Source: Pseudodesulfovibrio hydrargyri
GTDB taxonomy: Bacteria; Desulfobacterota; Desulfovibrionia; Desulfovibrionales; Desulfovibrionaceae
Length of the DNA: 64,000 bases
Direction: 5' to 3'
Assembly: GCF_001874525.1 (NCBI RefSeq)
Contig: NZ_LKAQ01000004.1
Span: 248,001 to 312,000 of the forward strand
The notes under the pieces are model-generated. The model was not told the DNA's origin. It saw only the letters and a list, made by a program, of their open reading frames with translations, and searched no databases. Below, piece by piece: positions 55,232 to 63,989 of the stretch (its first letter is position 1; every line of letters begins with the position of its first letter). The translations under genes and the position numbers were made by a program.

Positions 55232-55861
55232 TTACGGCCTGCGGCGGCTCCGCATGTAGGCCGCCACGCCGAACAGGCCGAAGATCCAGCCGATGCCGCC
55301 GAAGATATCGGTCATGGACGGGCCGGAATCGTGCAGCTCGGCAAGCATGCGCTTGATGGGCTCCACCTCGCGCCTGACGATGGCGTCCACCTGGGCGGCG
55401 GTCAGCCCGCCCGTTGCGGGCGCGGCAGTGGCCGCGGACTGAGCCGGGCCGACGGAATCGGTTGCCGCCTCGGCCGGGTTCTCCTCCACGACCATATCGG
55501 AGGCGGGCCGGGGAGCGTCGGCGAACTCGGCGTAGGCCACTGTCCATTCGGCCTGATGGCCCTGCCCGGCCTTGAGCAGCAGACGCAGGTCCATCTTCTT
55601 TTCCCGGGCCGCCTCGGGGATGACAAAGGCGAACTTGCCGTCGGTGTCGGTCTTGCCGCTCAGCAGCTTCTTCCCGGTGGCGGCGTCGTAGACTTCCACC
55701 TCGCCGTCGTGGACCCGTTTGGTCCGGCTGTAGCCGCTGTCGGTGACGATCCGGTCGCCGTCGACATAGGCGAAGATGTTCACCTTGTGGGCCTCGGACA
55801 CGATGGCCATGCACAGGGTCGCCGCCAGGGCCAGACAGACGGCGATGATCAGACGATTCAT
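55232..55861 (-). CDS. CbiL/NikL-like exported accessory protein of metal uptake
   Basis: A 209-residue protein with a signal peptide (1-24, SEA-HKVNIFAY), a periplasmic beta-sandwich (about 25-110, including VEVYDAATGKKLLSGKTDTD), a Pro/Ala-rich linker (about 120-155), and a C-terminal membrane segment (IFGGIGWIFGLFGVAAYMR) with a basic end. The mature N-terminus beginning with His is typical of the CbiL/NikL additional component of Ni/Co ECF transporters. It follows cbiM by 42 bases. An amicyanin-like or DUF4198-type metal-binding role is possible. Confidence 0.72.
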   Translation of the reverse strand: MNRLIIAVCLALAATLCMAIVSEAHKVNIFAYVDGDRIVTDSGYSRTKRVHDGEVEVYDAATGKKLLSGKTDTDGKFAFVIPEAAREKKMDLRLLLKAGQGHQAEWTVAYAEFADAPRPASDMVVEENPAEAATDSVGPAQSAATAAPATGGLTAAQVDAIVRREVEPIKRMLAELHDSGPSMTDIFGGIGWIFGLFGVAAYMRSRRRP

Positions 55862-55903
55862 GACAACTCCTCGGGTTGGTCGGGTGAAAAATTGCGGGCC
55901 GGT

Positions 55904-56500
55904 TCAGCAGCCCAGGACCTCGGGCTTGACCTTGGACAGGAACGAATAGGCGAAACCGGTGATGACGCCCTCGACGGCCATGATCGGCAGGTGGGCGATG
56001 AACAGCACCTGGGCCGCCTCCACGAACTCGTCCCCGGACAGGGCCAGGGCCGCAGCGGTCAGGGTGGCGCTGAGCAGCATGGCCAGGAACCCGCAGGCGA
56101 AGGCCCCGGCGAACCGGCTGCCCGCGCCCCGCCGGAGCATGGGCCGGAACAGGTAATGACAGAGCACGGCGGGCGCGGCCATGTCGAAACAGTTGACCCC
56201 GAGCACGGTCAGGCCGCCGTATTGGAAGAGCACGGCCTGGAGGGCCAGCCCCACGAGAATGGCCGGAAAGGCCGCCCAGCCCAGGATCACGCCGAGCAGG
56301 CCGCCCAGGATGAGGTGGGCGCTGGACGGGCCGATGGGCACGTGGATCAGCGAGGCGATGAAAAAGGTGGCGGCCAGGATGGCCACGGACATGATCCGGT
56401 CATAGTCGATCTTTTTCAGGCCGATGGCCGTTCCGGCCACGGCGAGAACCGCCCCGCCCGCCAGGACAGGCCAGGATAGAACCCCTTCCGAAATGTGCAT
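55904..56500 (-). CDS. cbiM: Nickel/cobalt ECF transporter substrate-binding protein CbiM
   Basis: A 198-residue S component of a CbiMNQO/NikMN-type transporter. The invariant N-terminus MHISEGVLSWP places His2 as a metal ligand; HVPIGPSSAHLILGGLLG and LLFQYGGLTVLGVNCFDMA-type segments (here LFQYGGLTVLGVNCFDMAAP) follow. About six membrane segments. The CbiQ and ATPase CbiO components are not adjacent. A candidate NikR site lies upstream, favouring nickel as the substrate. Confidence 0.92.
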   Translation of the reverse strand: MHISEGVLSWPVLAGGAVLAVAGTAIGLKKIDYDRIMSVAILAATFFIASLIHVPIGPSSAHLILGGLLGVILGWAAFPAILVGLALQAVLFQYGGLTVLGVNCFDMAAPAVLCHYLFRPMLRRGAGSRFAGAFACGFLAMLLSATLTAAALALSGDEFVEAAQVLFIAHLPIMAVEGVITGFAYSFLSKVKPEVLGC

Positions 56501-56563
56501 AGGACCCGCTCTTGGTCATAGCCAGCCAAGCAACCACCCGGATTTCGGGAAGATTTCGCCAGC

Positions 56564-56591
56564 GTGTTAACAATCGAAAATTTGTATACAC
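56564..56591 (-). promoter_or_regulatory. Candidate NikR operator upstream of cbiM
   Basis: GTGTTAA, 14 bases, TATACAC: an imperfect inverted repeat with the 7-14-7 spacing of deltaproteobacterial NikR sites (consensus type GTGTTAC-N13/14-GTAACAC). It is 64 bases upstream of the cbiM ATG and inside the gap shared with the divergent HD-domain gene. Confidence 0.5.
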
Positions 56592-56702
56592 CTGCGGGAT
56601 GGTTTTTACAAGCGGTGTTTGGGCCGTGGCGGCGAGCGGCGTATTGCCTTCCCCTGCCCTTTCCGGCACTGTTGGGGCGCACCGCAAGCCAAGGGAGCCT
56701 CC

Positions 56703-57950
56703 ATGTCGGTCATCATTCGAAAAAGCCTGCTCGAACTCATCTTTTCCGGCGCGTTCATGAAGCGCTGGAACGACAAGCTGCGGCCCATGGAGCTGGTGGA
56801 GGTGGACAAGCAGGGGCACAAGCTGATCGTCGCCTGGCTGCTCTTCCTGCTCAACTCCCGGGACATGGACGTGGCCCGCAAGCGGGCGCTGGGCGAATCG
56901 ATCATCGAGGGCGGCATCTTCGACTACCTCTACCGCCTGGTCATCACGGACATCAAGCCGCCGGTCTTCTACCGCATCAAGGAGAATGCCGAGGACTACG
57001 CCACCCTGACCAACTGGGTGCTCAAGGAGCTGACCCCGCGCATCATGCCGCTGGGCGCGGACTTCATGCGGCGCATGAACGAGTACCTGATGCACCCCGA
57101 GGACAAGGGCCTGGCCCGGCGCATCCTGCACGCCGCCCACCTGTACGCCAGCTACTCGGAGTTCAAGCTGCTCAAGTCCATCAACCGCATGGACCACGAG
57201 CTGACCGAGATAGAACAGAGCTTCATCGACCGGCTGGAGGCCATGCGCGACCTGAACGGCGTGTCCGAGCTGCTCGACGAGGACGGCTCGGTGCTCGGAG
57301 GGTTCGCGCGCATGTGCGGGCGGCTGCGCTTCCAGAAGCGCTGGTCCCAGACCCCGCGCGTGCCCGAGACCTCGGTGCTCGGCCACATGTTCATCGTGGC
57401 CGCCTATTCCTGGTTCTTCTCCATGGAGGTGGGCGCGTGCCGGGCCCGCAGCCAGAACAACTTCTTCTCCGGCCTGTTCCACGACCTGCCCGAGCTGCTG
57501 ACCCGGGACATCATCTCCCCGGTCAAGGGCGCGTCGCGCGACATCAGCGAGCTGATCCACGAGTACGAGATCCTGGAGCTGCACCGGGTGGTCCTCAACC
57601 CGCTCAAACAGGGCGGGTACACGGACATCACCGAACGGCTGGAGTATTTCCTGGGCCTGGAGGTGGGCAGCGAGTTCAAGGCCACCGTGGTCCTGGACGG
57701 CGTGGTCACCGAGGCCCCGGAGGCCGATCTGGCCGGGAAGTACAACCACGACACCCTGGACCCCAAGGACGGCCCCCTGCTCAAGGTCTCGGACTCCATC
57801 GCGGCCTATATCGAGGCCCACACCGCGCTCAAGAACGGCATTTCCTCGGACCAGCTGCACCACGCCCTGTACCGCATCCAGCAGACCTACAAGGAGCGCC
57901 CGGTCGTGGCCGGGGTCCAGGTCAGCGCCCTGCTGGCGGATTTCGACTAG
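56703..57950 (+). CDS. HD-domain phosphohydrolase-like protein
   Basis: A 415-residue soluble protein. The HD domain (about 220-400) has the metal residues in SVLGHMFIVAAYSWFFS and FFSGLFHDLPELLTRDIISP, close to the HD_3/YfbR-type 5'-nucleotidase pattern. The N-terminal 200 residues are helical and unassigned. The start at 56703 has AGGGAG upstream. A nucleotide phosphatase role is likely, the substrate unknown. It is single and divergent from cbiM. Confidence 0.82.
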   Translation: MSVIIRKSLLELIFSGAFMKRWNDKLRPMELVEVDKQGHKLIVAWLLFLLNSRDMDVARKRALGESIIEGGIFDYLYRLVITDIKPPVFYRIKENAEDYATLTNWVLKELTPRIMPLGADFMRRMNEYLMHPEDKGLARRILHAAHLYASYSEFKLLKSINRMDHELTEIEQSFIDRLEAMRDLNGVSELLDEDGSVLGGFARMCGRLRFQKRWSQTPRVPETSVLGHMFIVAAYSWFFSMEVGACRARSQNNFFSGLFHDLPELLTRDIISPVKGASRDISELIHEYEILELHRVVLNPLKQGGYTDITERLEYFLGLEVGSEFKATVVLDGVVTEAPEADLAGKYNHDTLDPKDGPLLKVSDSIAAYIEAHTALKNGISSDQLHHALYRIQQTYKERPVVAGVQVSALLADFD

Positions 57951-57963
57951 GGCCGCTCCCGGC

Positions 57964-59325
57964 CTAGAAGGCGACACCGCCGGCGACGAAACGGCGGCAG
58001 TAATCCATGCCCACGTCGCCGAGCCCCATGGACTTGGCGTTTTCCCGGCGGCTGCGCAGGGCCATGTCCTGCATGTAGTCCGGCATTTCCGAAAGCAGGC
58101 CCAGGCAGTGGGCCAGGGTCTCCCCCCTGGACGGGCCGCCGCTCAGGTGGCTTTCCATGTTGTCCTCCACGTGCCGCGAATGGAGCAGCAACGCATGGGT
58201 GGTGCACGGCAGGTACTCCGCCACGTCCTCCTCCTGATAGCGCAGGCTGCACCGTTCCAGGGCCCGCATGGTTCCCTGGGACATGGGGTGCATGAAGCTC
58301 CAGGGGGTCAGGCGGCGGCTCAGCTGCGGCGGCAGCATCCGGGTATTGAGCCCGCGCTCACTGGCGGCCCCGGCCCAGGTCTCGGGATATATCTGGAAGA
58401 TCAGGGGCCAGACCAGGCTGTAGGGGAACTCCCAGAAATCGTGGGAATAGCCGATCCGGCTGTGGTTGAAGAAGATGCCGTCGGGCGAAAGCTTGGCGAA
58501 GATGTCGTCCGCGCTCCGTTTCTGGTCACGGGCGTAGGCCAGGGCGTTGACGCTGACCAGGAGGTCGATGGCTCCTTCGCCGAAATCCAACGGTTCGGAA
58601 ATATCGTGTTTGAGGAAGGTCAGGTTCGGCTCGTCAAAGGAGGCACGGGCCACCTCCAGGGCCGAGTCCGACAGTTCGAGCCCGAAGACCCGCGCCTCGG
58701 GATGGAGCCGGGCCAGTTCGGCGGTGGTGTAGCCCAGGCCGCTGCCGAGGTCGACGATGACCCGGGGCGGCCGGGGCAGGTGCGGCACGGCCAGGCGCTC
58801 GATCAGACGCGCGTAGCTGCCGGTGTTGTTGGCCGTTTTCCGGCCCCACGACTCAGGTGGGACGCCGGACAGGACATCCTTGTTCTTAACCCAGCTGTTC
58901 TCGTTGTAGTTGACCGTATTGCGCGGGATGGTCACGTGGAACTCACCCTCGCGCGGCTGCTGCGGGACGGCCCCGGACAACTCCCGGAACGGAATCAGTT
59001 CGGCCTCCTCGCCCGTGGCCCTGGCGTGCTCGGCCAGGGCCGAGACAAAGCCCGCCTTATCCCCCCCGAGATACAGCCAGTCCACCTCCTCCAGGCGGTG
59101 CATGGGCTGGCGGAACTCCCCGCGCAGCACCGAAATGACGAAGGGGAAGGCGAACGGGGTCCGAACGTAGGCGTCCACCCCCTCGAAGGTAAGGAACATG
59201 CAGCGCAGGCCACAGAGATCGAGCACGGGCCGGGGCCTGGCCTTATGATTGGGGATGCCGGCTTCCAGGATGGCGGGGAGCAGGTCAACATACTCATCCA
59301 TCGGGATGTAGACTCTGGTAATCAT
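57964..59325 (-). CDS. SAM methyltransferase with unassigned N-terminal domain
   Basis: A 453-residue protein. Residues 1-160 form an unassigned domain (MITRVYIPMDEYVDLLPAIL, then a WLYLGGDKAGFVSAL segment). The middle (about 180-300) is a class I methyltransferase: VIVDLGSGLGYTTAELARLH, VFGLELSDSALEVA and IDLLVSVNALAYAR. The C-terminal part is helical. It is convergent with the HD gene (13 bases apart). The substrate is unknown. Confidence 0.8.
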   Translation of the reverse strand: MITRVYIPMDEYVDLLPAILEAGIPNHKARPRPVLDLCGLRCMFLTFEGVDAYVRTPFAFPFVISVLRGEFRQPMHRLEEVDWLYLGGDKAGFVSALAEHARATGEEAELIPFRELSGAVPQQPREGEFHVTIPRNTVNYNENSWVKNKDVLSGVPPESWGRKTANNTGSYARLIERLAVPHLPRPPRVIVDLGSGLGYTTAELARLHPEARVFGLELSDSALEVARASFDEPNLTFLKHDISEPLDFGEGAIDLLVSVNALAYARDQKRSADDIFAKLSPDGIFFNHSRIGYSHDFWEFPYSLVWPLIFQIYPETWAGAASERGLNTRMLPPQLSRRLTPWSFMHPMSQGTMRALERCSLRYQEEDVAEYLPCTTHALLLHSRHVEDNMESHLSGGPSRGETLAHCLGLLSEMPDYMQDMALRSRRENAKSMGLGDVGMDYCRRFVAGGVAF

Positions 59326-59453
59326 GATTCACCACGTGCGCAAAGGTTACTCGAGGTTCAGCGTGAGCGTGCAAAATTTTCCCACCAGAAGGGATTTCCG
59401 CAAAATGCTAATTGTGTGCCAAACAGGCCGGGCCCGGAGTGGGCTTCAGAAGG

Positions 59454-60431
59454 CTACTCGGTCTCTGGCCGCAACGCCCCGGCGTCGGTCACGAGCTTCA
59501 CCCTGGTGACGACGCGTTCCGGGACCGGCTTGCCCTTCAGGGCGTCGCAGGCGGTGCTCACCCCGAGGTAGCCCATGCGGTAGGGTTGCTGGATCATGAA
59601 GGCGTCGATGAGCTTGTCCCGCAGGGCCTCGCGGACTTCCGGGGTCTCGTCGAAGACCAGGACCCGCACCCTGCGCCCCAGGTTCAGCTCGCGCAACGCC
59701 TGGATGCAGCCGATGGATATCTTTTCCGACGAGGCGAAGACCGCCCTGACGTCCGGGTGCTCCTGGAGCAGGGTCAGGGTGCGATGGTAGGCGTTGCCGA
59801 TGCTCACGCCGACGAACCCGGCGTCGATCAGCTTCATGCCCGGTGCCCGGGCCGCCAGGGTTTCGGCAAAGCCCCGTTCGCGGTCCAGGGTGGACCCGTT
59901 GTCGTCCGCGTGACGCAGGAGCAGCGCGGCCCCGTTGCCGTGGGTGAGCCCGAGCAGGTACTCCGCGGCCTCGCGCCCGGCGGCCTCGTTGTCCGTGGCG
60001 ATGTAGCTGGTCAGCTCCACCCCTTCCATGGACGAGTCGATGCCCAGCACCAGGGTGCCCCGTTGCCGGGCCTCGTTCAGGGCGTCCGCCAGCAGCGTGG
60101 TGTGGGTAGGCGCGATGACGATGGCGTCGGGCCTATCCTGCATGGCCTCGGCGAGGATGGCCTGCTGCGCCTTGACCTCCTCCTGGAGCAGTGCCCCCCG
60201 GAAGACGACCTCCGCGCCGCACTCCCTGCCCGCGTCCAGTGCGCCCTGCTTGACCGCCTGCCAGTAGCGGGTCGATTCGGCCTTGGGAACGACCAGTATC
60301 CTGAACTCCCCGGCCAGGGCGGCCAGGGGCAGGGAAAGCCAGAAGGCGCAACACAACAACAGCTTCAGCAGGGGCAATCCCCCGGCGTGGACGCCGCTTC
60401 CGGCGCGGGATTGTCTCGGGCTATCCATCAT
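59454..60431 (-). CDS. RbsB-like periplasmic sugar-binding protein, orphan
   Basis: A 325-residue exported protein of the Peripla_BP_4 (RbsB/LsrB) family: signal segment around 20-40 (LLKLLLCCAFWLSLPLAALA), then LVVPKAESTRYWQAVKQGAL, PDAIVIAPTHTTLL, ATDNEAAGREAAEYLLGL and FDETPEVREALRDKLIDAFM. The N-terminal region before the hydrophobic stretch is unusually long (about 20 residues), so the true start could be later. No permease or ATPase is adjacent; it may feed a distant ABC system or a two-component sensor. Confidence 0.83.
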   Translation of the reverse strand: MMDSPRQSRAGSGVHAGGLPLLKLLLCCAFWLSLPLAALAGEFRILVVPKAESTRYWQAVKQGALDAGRECGAEVVFRGALLQEEVKAQQAILAEAMQDRPDAIVIAPTHTTLLADALNEARQRGTLVLGIDSSMEGVELTSYIATDNEAAGREAAEYLLGLTHGNGAALLLRHADDNGSTLDRERGFAETLAARAPGMKLIDAGFVGVSIGNAYHRTLTLLQEHPDVRAVFASSEKISIGCIQALRELNLGRRVRVLVFDETPEVREALRDKLIDAFMIQQPYRMGYLGVSTACDALKGKPVPERVVTRVKLVTDAGALRPETE

Positions 60432-60514
60432 ACAAGAGAACTGTCACCTTTTGGCCGCTTGGGCCATTATATTCGCTCTCCCGCCGCCCTCCAGACAGAA
60501 GACCTTTTCCCGTC

Positions 60515-61897
60515 CTATTTCAATTCCAGCAGGGCCACCGTCTCGATGTGGTGGGTGTGCGGGAACATGTCCACGGCGCGGGCGCGCTTGAGCTCGTACC
60601 TCTCCGAAAGCCGCTTCACGTCGCGGGCCAGAGTGGCGGGATCGCAGGACACGGCGATGATCTTCGGGGGGGCCAGTTCGAGGATGGCCCGGGCCGTATT
60701 CTCGTGCATGCCCGCCCGCGGCGGGTCGATGACCAGCACGTCGTTCTCGGGCAAGGCCTTGAGGTTGGCGTCGGTATCCAGGGTGCCCACCGCGAACTCG
60801 CAGTTGTCCAGGCCGTTGAGCTTGGCGCTGGACCACGCCTTGGCCACGGCCTCCTCGCTGATCTCGAAGCCGATGACCCGCGCCGCCTTGTCCGCCAGGA
60901 AGATGCCGATGGCCCCGATGCCGCAGTAGAGGTCGAGCACGGTCTCGGTCCCGGTGAACCCGCCGAACTCGCGGACCGTGCCGAACAGCTCGCCCGCTCC
61001 CGCCGTGTTGGTCTGGAAAAAGGCGTTGGGCCCGATATGGTAGCGCGCTTGGCGGCCGTCGTGCTCGACCATTTCCTCCACCGCGCGGGCGCCCAGGCGG
61101 AAGACCGTCTTCTCGCCCGAGGCGGCCAGGGAGCGGCGGGCGCGCGAGGAATGGACGAACGAGGTCAGGTCCGGGAAACGGTCCACCAGGGCCTTGCCCA
61201 GTTCTTCGGCCCGGGCGTAGTGGCGCGTCTCCTCGCCGGTGATCACATGGACCATGATTTCGTTGAGGGAGGTGTGGCGGACGACCAGGTGCCGCCAGAA
61301 GCCGCTGTTCTCCGAGGGATCGAAGGCGGGCAGCCCCGAGGCACGGGCGAACTCGCGGGCCGCGCGCAGGATTTCCACGTCCCGCCGGGCGCAAAGGTGG
61401 CACTCCTCGATGTCCAGGACCGGGGCCAGCCCCTTTTCCCCGGCCGGGAGGTTGGCGCGCAGCCCCAGATGCAGGCCGTCGGCCCGCTGCTCGAAGACGA
61501 ACTCCATCTTGTTGCGGTAGTTCCAGACCACGGGCGACGGCGCGGGCGCGTCCATGGCGAACCCTTCCACCCCGCCGATGCGCCTTAGGGCGTTCTCCAC
61601 CTGGGCCGCCTTCTGGGCCACCTGCTCGCCGTATTCCAGATCCTGCGCGGCGCAGCCGCCGCACTGCCCGAAGTGGGGACACTTAGGCTTCACGCGGCGG
61701 TCCGAAGGGGTGACCACTGATTCGAGCGCGGCCTCGGCGAACCGCTTCTTGGCCTTGACCACGCGGGCCGTGACCGTGTCGCCGGGCAATCCGCCCGCCA
61801 CGAACACGGCCATGCCGTCCACGTGGGCCACGCCCCGGCCGCCAAAAGCCAGGGACTCGATGGAACATTCTATGACTTCGTCTTTCTGCAAGGGCAT
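60515..61897 (-). CDS. rlmD: 23S rRNA (uracil-C5) methyltransferase, RlmD type
   Basis: A 460-residue RNA methyltransferase. The N-terminal TRAM domain (about 5-60) is followed by the iron-sulfur cysteines C73, C79 and C82 in CPHFGQCGGC and a fourth in the CHLCARRD segment. The SAM site is VLDLYCGIGAIGIFLA and the catalytic Cys lies in VSCDPATLARD near the end. RlmD, RlmC and RlmCD cannot be separated with certainty, hence the cautious symbol. AGGAGG precedes the ATG at 61897; a longer frame to 61957 is unlikely. Confidence 0.9.
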   Translation of the reverse strand: MPLQKDEVIECSIESLAFGGRGVAHVDGMAVFVAGGLPGDTVTARVVKAKKRFAEAALESVVTPSDRRVKPKCPHFGQCGGCAAQDLEYGEQVAQKAAQVENALRRIGGVEGFAMDAPAPSPVVWNYRNKMEFVFEQRADGLHLGLRANLPAGEKGLAPVLDIEECHLCARRDVEILRAAREFARASGLPAFDPSENSGFWRHLVVRHTSLNEIMVHVITGEETRHYARAEELGKALVDRFPDLTSFVHSSRARRSLAASGEKTVFRLGARAVEEMVEHDGRQARYHIGPNAFFQTNTAGAGELFGTVREFGGFTGTETVLDLYCGIGAIGIFLADKAARVIGFEISEEAVAKAWSSAKLNGLDNCEFAVGTLDTDANLKALPENDVLVIDPPRAGMHENTARAILELAPPKIIAVSCDPATLARDVKRLSERYELKRARAVDMFPHTHHIETVALLELK

Positions 61898-62015
61898 GGA
61901 GCGCCTCCTGTGTTTCCGTTCGTCCCATACTGTGGCACGCCGGAACACCGTATACAATGATTGGTCGCGGAAAGCGGGTTTGACATGGTTTCGCCCCCCT
62001 GTCTATGTTTTACCC

Positions 62016-62324
62016 ATGCTCGACAAGGCCACCGCCCTGCCCGCCCTGCTGCGCAAACTCGAAAAGCTGCCCCAAGGCCATGCCCTGGACCTGCGCACGT
62101 ACAAGCGCAACCGCTCGGTGCTCATCCGGCGCACGGGCACGGACGCCTTTGCCGTGACCGAGGACGGATTCCACCAGGAGGACTTCAGCGTCCCTCTCTC
62201 CGGCCTGAAAAAACTGCTCAGGACCCTGCTGAAAAGGGAATTCCCCCGTTCGACGAAAATCCGGGTCTACGACCTGGGCGCGGCCGACGGCCAGGACCTG
62301 CCCGCCGGGCGCAAGGTCATATGA
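62016..62324 (+). CDS. Small tandem paralogue 1, unknown function
   Basis: A 102-residue soluble, basic protein starting MLDKATALPALLRKLEKLPQ. It is homologous to the next gene: both have a short helix ending in KLP, a YKRNRS/FKRDRG segment and a shared core GLKK-LL-T-LKREFPRS. Its ATG has no strong ribosome binding site. Its stop codon overlaps the next start by four bases (ATGA), so the two are translationally coupled. I recognise no family. Confidence 0.75.
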   Translation: MLDKATALPALLRKLEKLPQGHALDLRTYKRNRSVLIRRTGTDAFAVTEDGFHQEDFSVPLSGLKKLLRTLLKREFPRSTKIRVYDLGAADGQDLPAGRKVI

Positions 62325-62596
62325 TCGACCTTGGCGCGGCCCTGCCCACGGCCCTCTCCCGGCTGGACAAGCTGCCCGACGGCGCGGTGCTGGAGCTTTT
62401 GACCTTCAAGCGCGACCGGGGCGTGGCCGTGCGCAAGGTCGGCGCGGGTTTCGAGGTCCGCGAGTTCGGCTACCGGGACGAGACGGCCACCGAGGACCGG
62501 CCCGGGCTCAAGAAACGGCTCAAGACCATTCTCAAACGGGAGTTCCCCCGGTCCAACAAGGTCCATCTCCGGGAACGCCGGACGGAAGGACGCTAG
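62321..62596 (+). CDS. Small tandem paralogue 2, unknown function
   Basis: A 91-residue basic protein starting MIDLGAALPTALSRLDKLPD, aligned throughout with the preceding gene (shared PGLKKRLKTILKREFPRSNK near the C-terminus). Its ATG overlaps the previous TGA. The two may form a heterodimer. The last bases overlap the 3' end of the convergent DUF3108 gene by four bases. Confidence 0.75.
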   Translation: MIDLGAALPTALSRLDKLPDGAVLELLTFKRDRGVAVRKVGAGFEVREFGYRDETATEDRPGLKKRLKTILKREFPRSNKVHLRERRTEGR

Positions 62597-63357
62597 CCCC
62601 TGGCTGGCGGGTAATACTCGCGCAGGGTCATGGAGAAGTGGCCCACCGCCACCTTGGACCTGACCTTGACCGGGATGCGCCGCTCGTCGGCGGAGAACCA
62701 GACGTACAGCTCGGCCTTTTTGGACTTCTTGAACACGCCGGACAGGTGTTTGATGTCCAGGCGCACGCGATAGGCCTCCACGTCGCCGATGCCGGTCTCC
62801 ACGGTCTCCCTGTCCTCCACGAACGCCTTGCCCACCACCGAGACCTTGCCGTCCGATACGTTGGCGTCGAACTCCATGCCTTTGTACAGAGCCTCCTTGC
62901 GGAAGGCGAACAGGATGGACATGGGGTCAAAGACGTTTTCCGGCTGGTCGAGGGTGTGCTGCAGCTTGCCCCGGGCATAGCGGTACGACTGGTTGGCCTG
63001 CTTGTCGAAGACGAGCTCCACCTTCTTGTGATAGGACCCTTCGTTCTGGTCCTTTTTGTAGCGCAGGGCGTAATTCACATCCATGTCGGTCCAGGCCTCC
63101 ATGGTGTCCCGGACCTTGTAGAAGTTGTCCACCCAGCCCTGGGTCCTGGCCTTGGCGAGGAAATAGCGCGCGGGCCGGCCGTCCATCTCCGTGTCGTCCA
63201 TGCAAGTCAGCTCGGCCCGGCCCGCGTGGATCACGGTCCAGTAGATGTCGTAGTAGAGCCTTTCGCCCGGCCCGAAGGGCGGGGCCGGGTCCTCGGCCGA
63301 CCGGGCCGGGACGGCCAGGAACAGCAGCAAAACGGCGGTCAGGAAAATCTTACGCAT
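62593..63357 (-). CDS. Exported DUF3108-domain protein
   Basis: A 254-residue protein with a signal peptide (1-20, ARSA) and a DUF3108 beta-rich domain: GERLYYDIYWTVIHAGRAEL near the start, YFLAKARTQGWVDNFYKVRD, and VWFSADERRIPVKVRSKVAV near the end. Function is not known for the family; an outer-membrane or envelope role is likely. It is divergent from the CBS gene. Confidence 0.88.
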   Translation of the reverse strand: MRKIFLTAVLLLFLAVPARSAEDPAPPFGPGERLYYDIYWTVIHAGRAELTCMDDTEMDGRPARYFLAKARTQGWVDNFYKVRDTMEAWTDMDVNYALRYKKDQNEGSYHKKVELVFDKQANQSYRYARGKLQHTLDQPENVFDPMSILFAFRKEALYKGMEFDANVSDGKVSVVGKAFVEDRETVETGIGDVEAYRVRLDIKHLSGVFKKSKKAELYVWFSADERRIPVKVRSKVAVGHFSMTLREYYPPARG

Positions 63358-63497
63358 ACTTCATATTCGTCATGAACCGCGCCCGAGTCAAGGAGACCCC
63401 CGTAACCACGCCGTTGTCATGGACAAATATCCCCACACGCGTTACGAGGATGAGAGGAGAGGCCCTGACTCAAGCTTGTTATCGGAGGAATGCCCCT

Positions 63498-63989
63498 ATG
63501 ATGCTCAGAAAACGCGCCTGGGACATGATGCGCGACGAATACCCGACCGTACAGGAAGACGCCAGCCTGGCCGAGGCCATCCGCGTCATGCGCGAGGCCA
63601 TGGTCGAGGCCCCGGACTCGCAGGTGGTGGTGGTCCAGACCAAGGGCGGCAAGCTCAAGGGGACCATCAACCTCTGGCAGCTCTTCAAGGCGGTCAAGCA
63701 ATCCGTGCTCAAGGACGAGAACCTGACCCTGGACGGCGAGGTCGACTGGGACCAGCAGTTCGCCAACGCCTGCCTGATCTGCACCCAGCTGCGGCTCGAC
63801 GAATACATCATCCCCAACCCGCCGCTGCTCAAGCCCAACGATCCCATCCTGGTGGTCCTGGACGTGTTCCTCAAGTCCCGCCGCGACTGGGCCCTGGTGG
63901 TCGAGGCCGACAAGGTCATGGGCGTGGTCTACGTGACCGACGTGTACCGCGACATGACCCGCGACATGGTCCAGATCTTCAAGAAGTAG
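63498..63989 (+). CDS. Two-CBS-domain protein
   Basis: A 163-residue protein made of a CBS pair (residues about 10-60 and 105-158), the type of module that binds adenosine nucleotides. Segments DEYPTVQEDASLAEAIRVMR and GTINLWQLFKAVK belong to the first repeat, NDPILVVLDVFLKSRRDWAL and VMGVVYVTDVYRDM to the second. ATG 63498 has GGAGGA nine bases upstream. No effector domain or partner is visible before the window ends 11 bases later. Confidence 0.88.
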   Translation: MMLRKRAWDMMRDEYPTVQEDASLAEAIRVMREAMVEAPDSQVVVVQTKGGKLKGTINLWQLFKAVKQSVLKDENLTLDGEVDWDQQFANACLICTQLRLDEYIIPNPPLLKPNDPILVVLDVFLKSRRDWALVVEADKVMGVVYVTDVYRDMTRDMVQIFKK

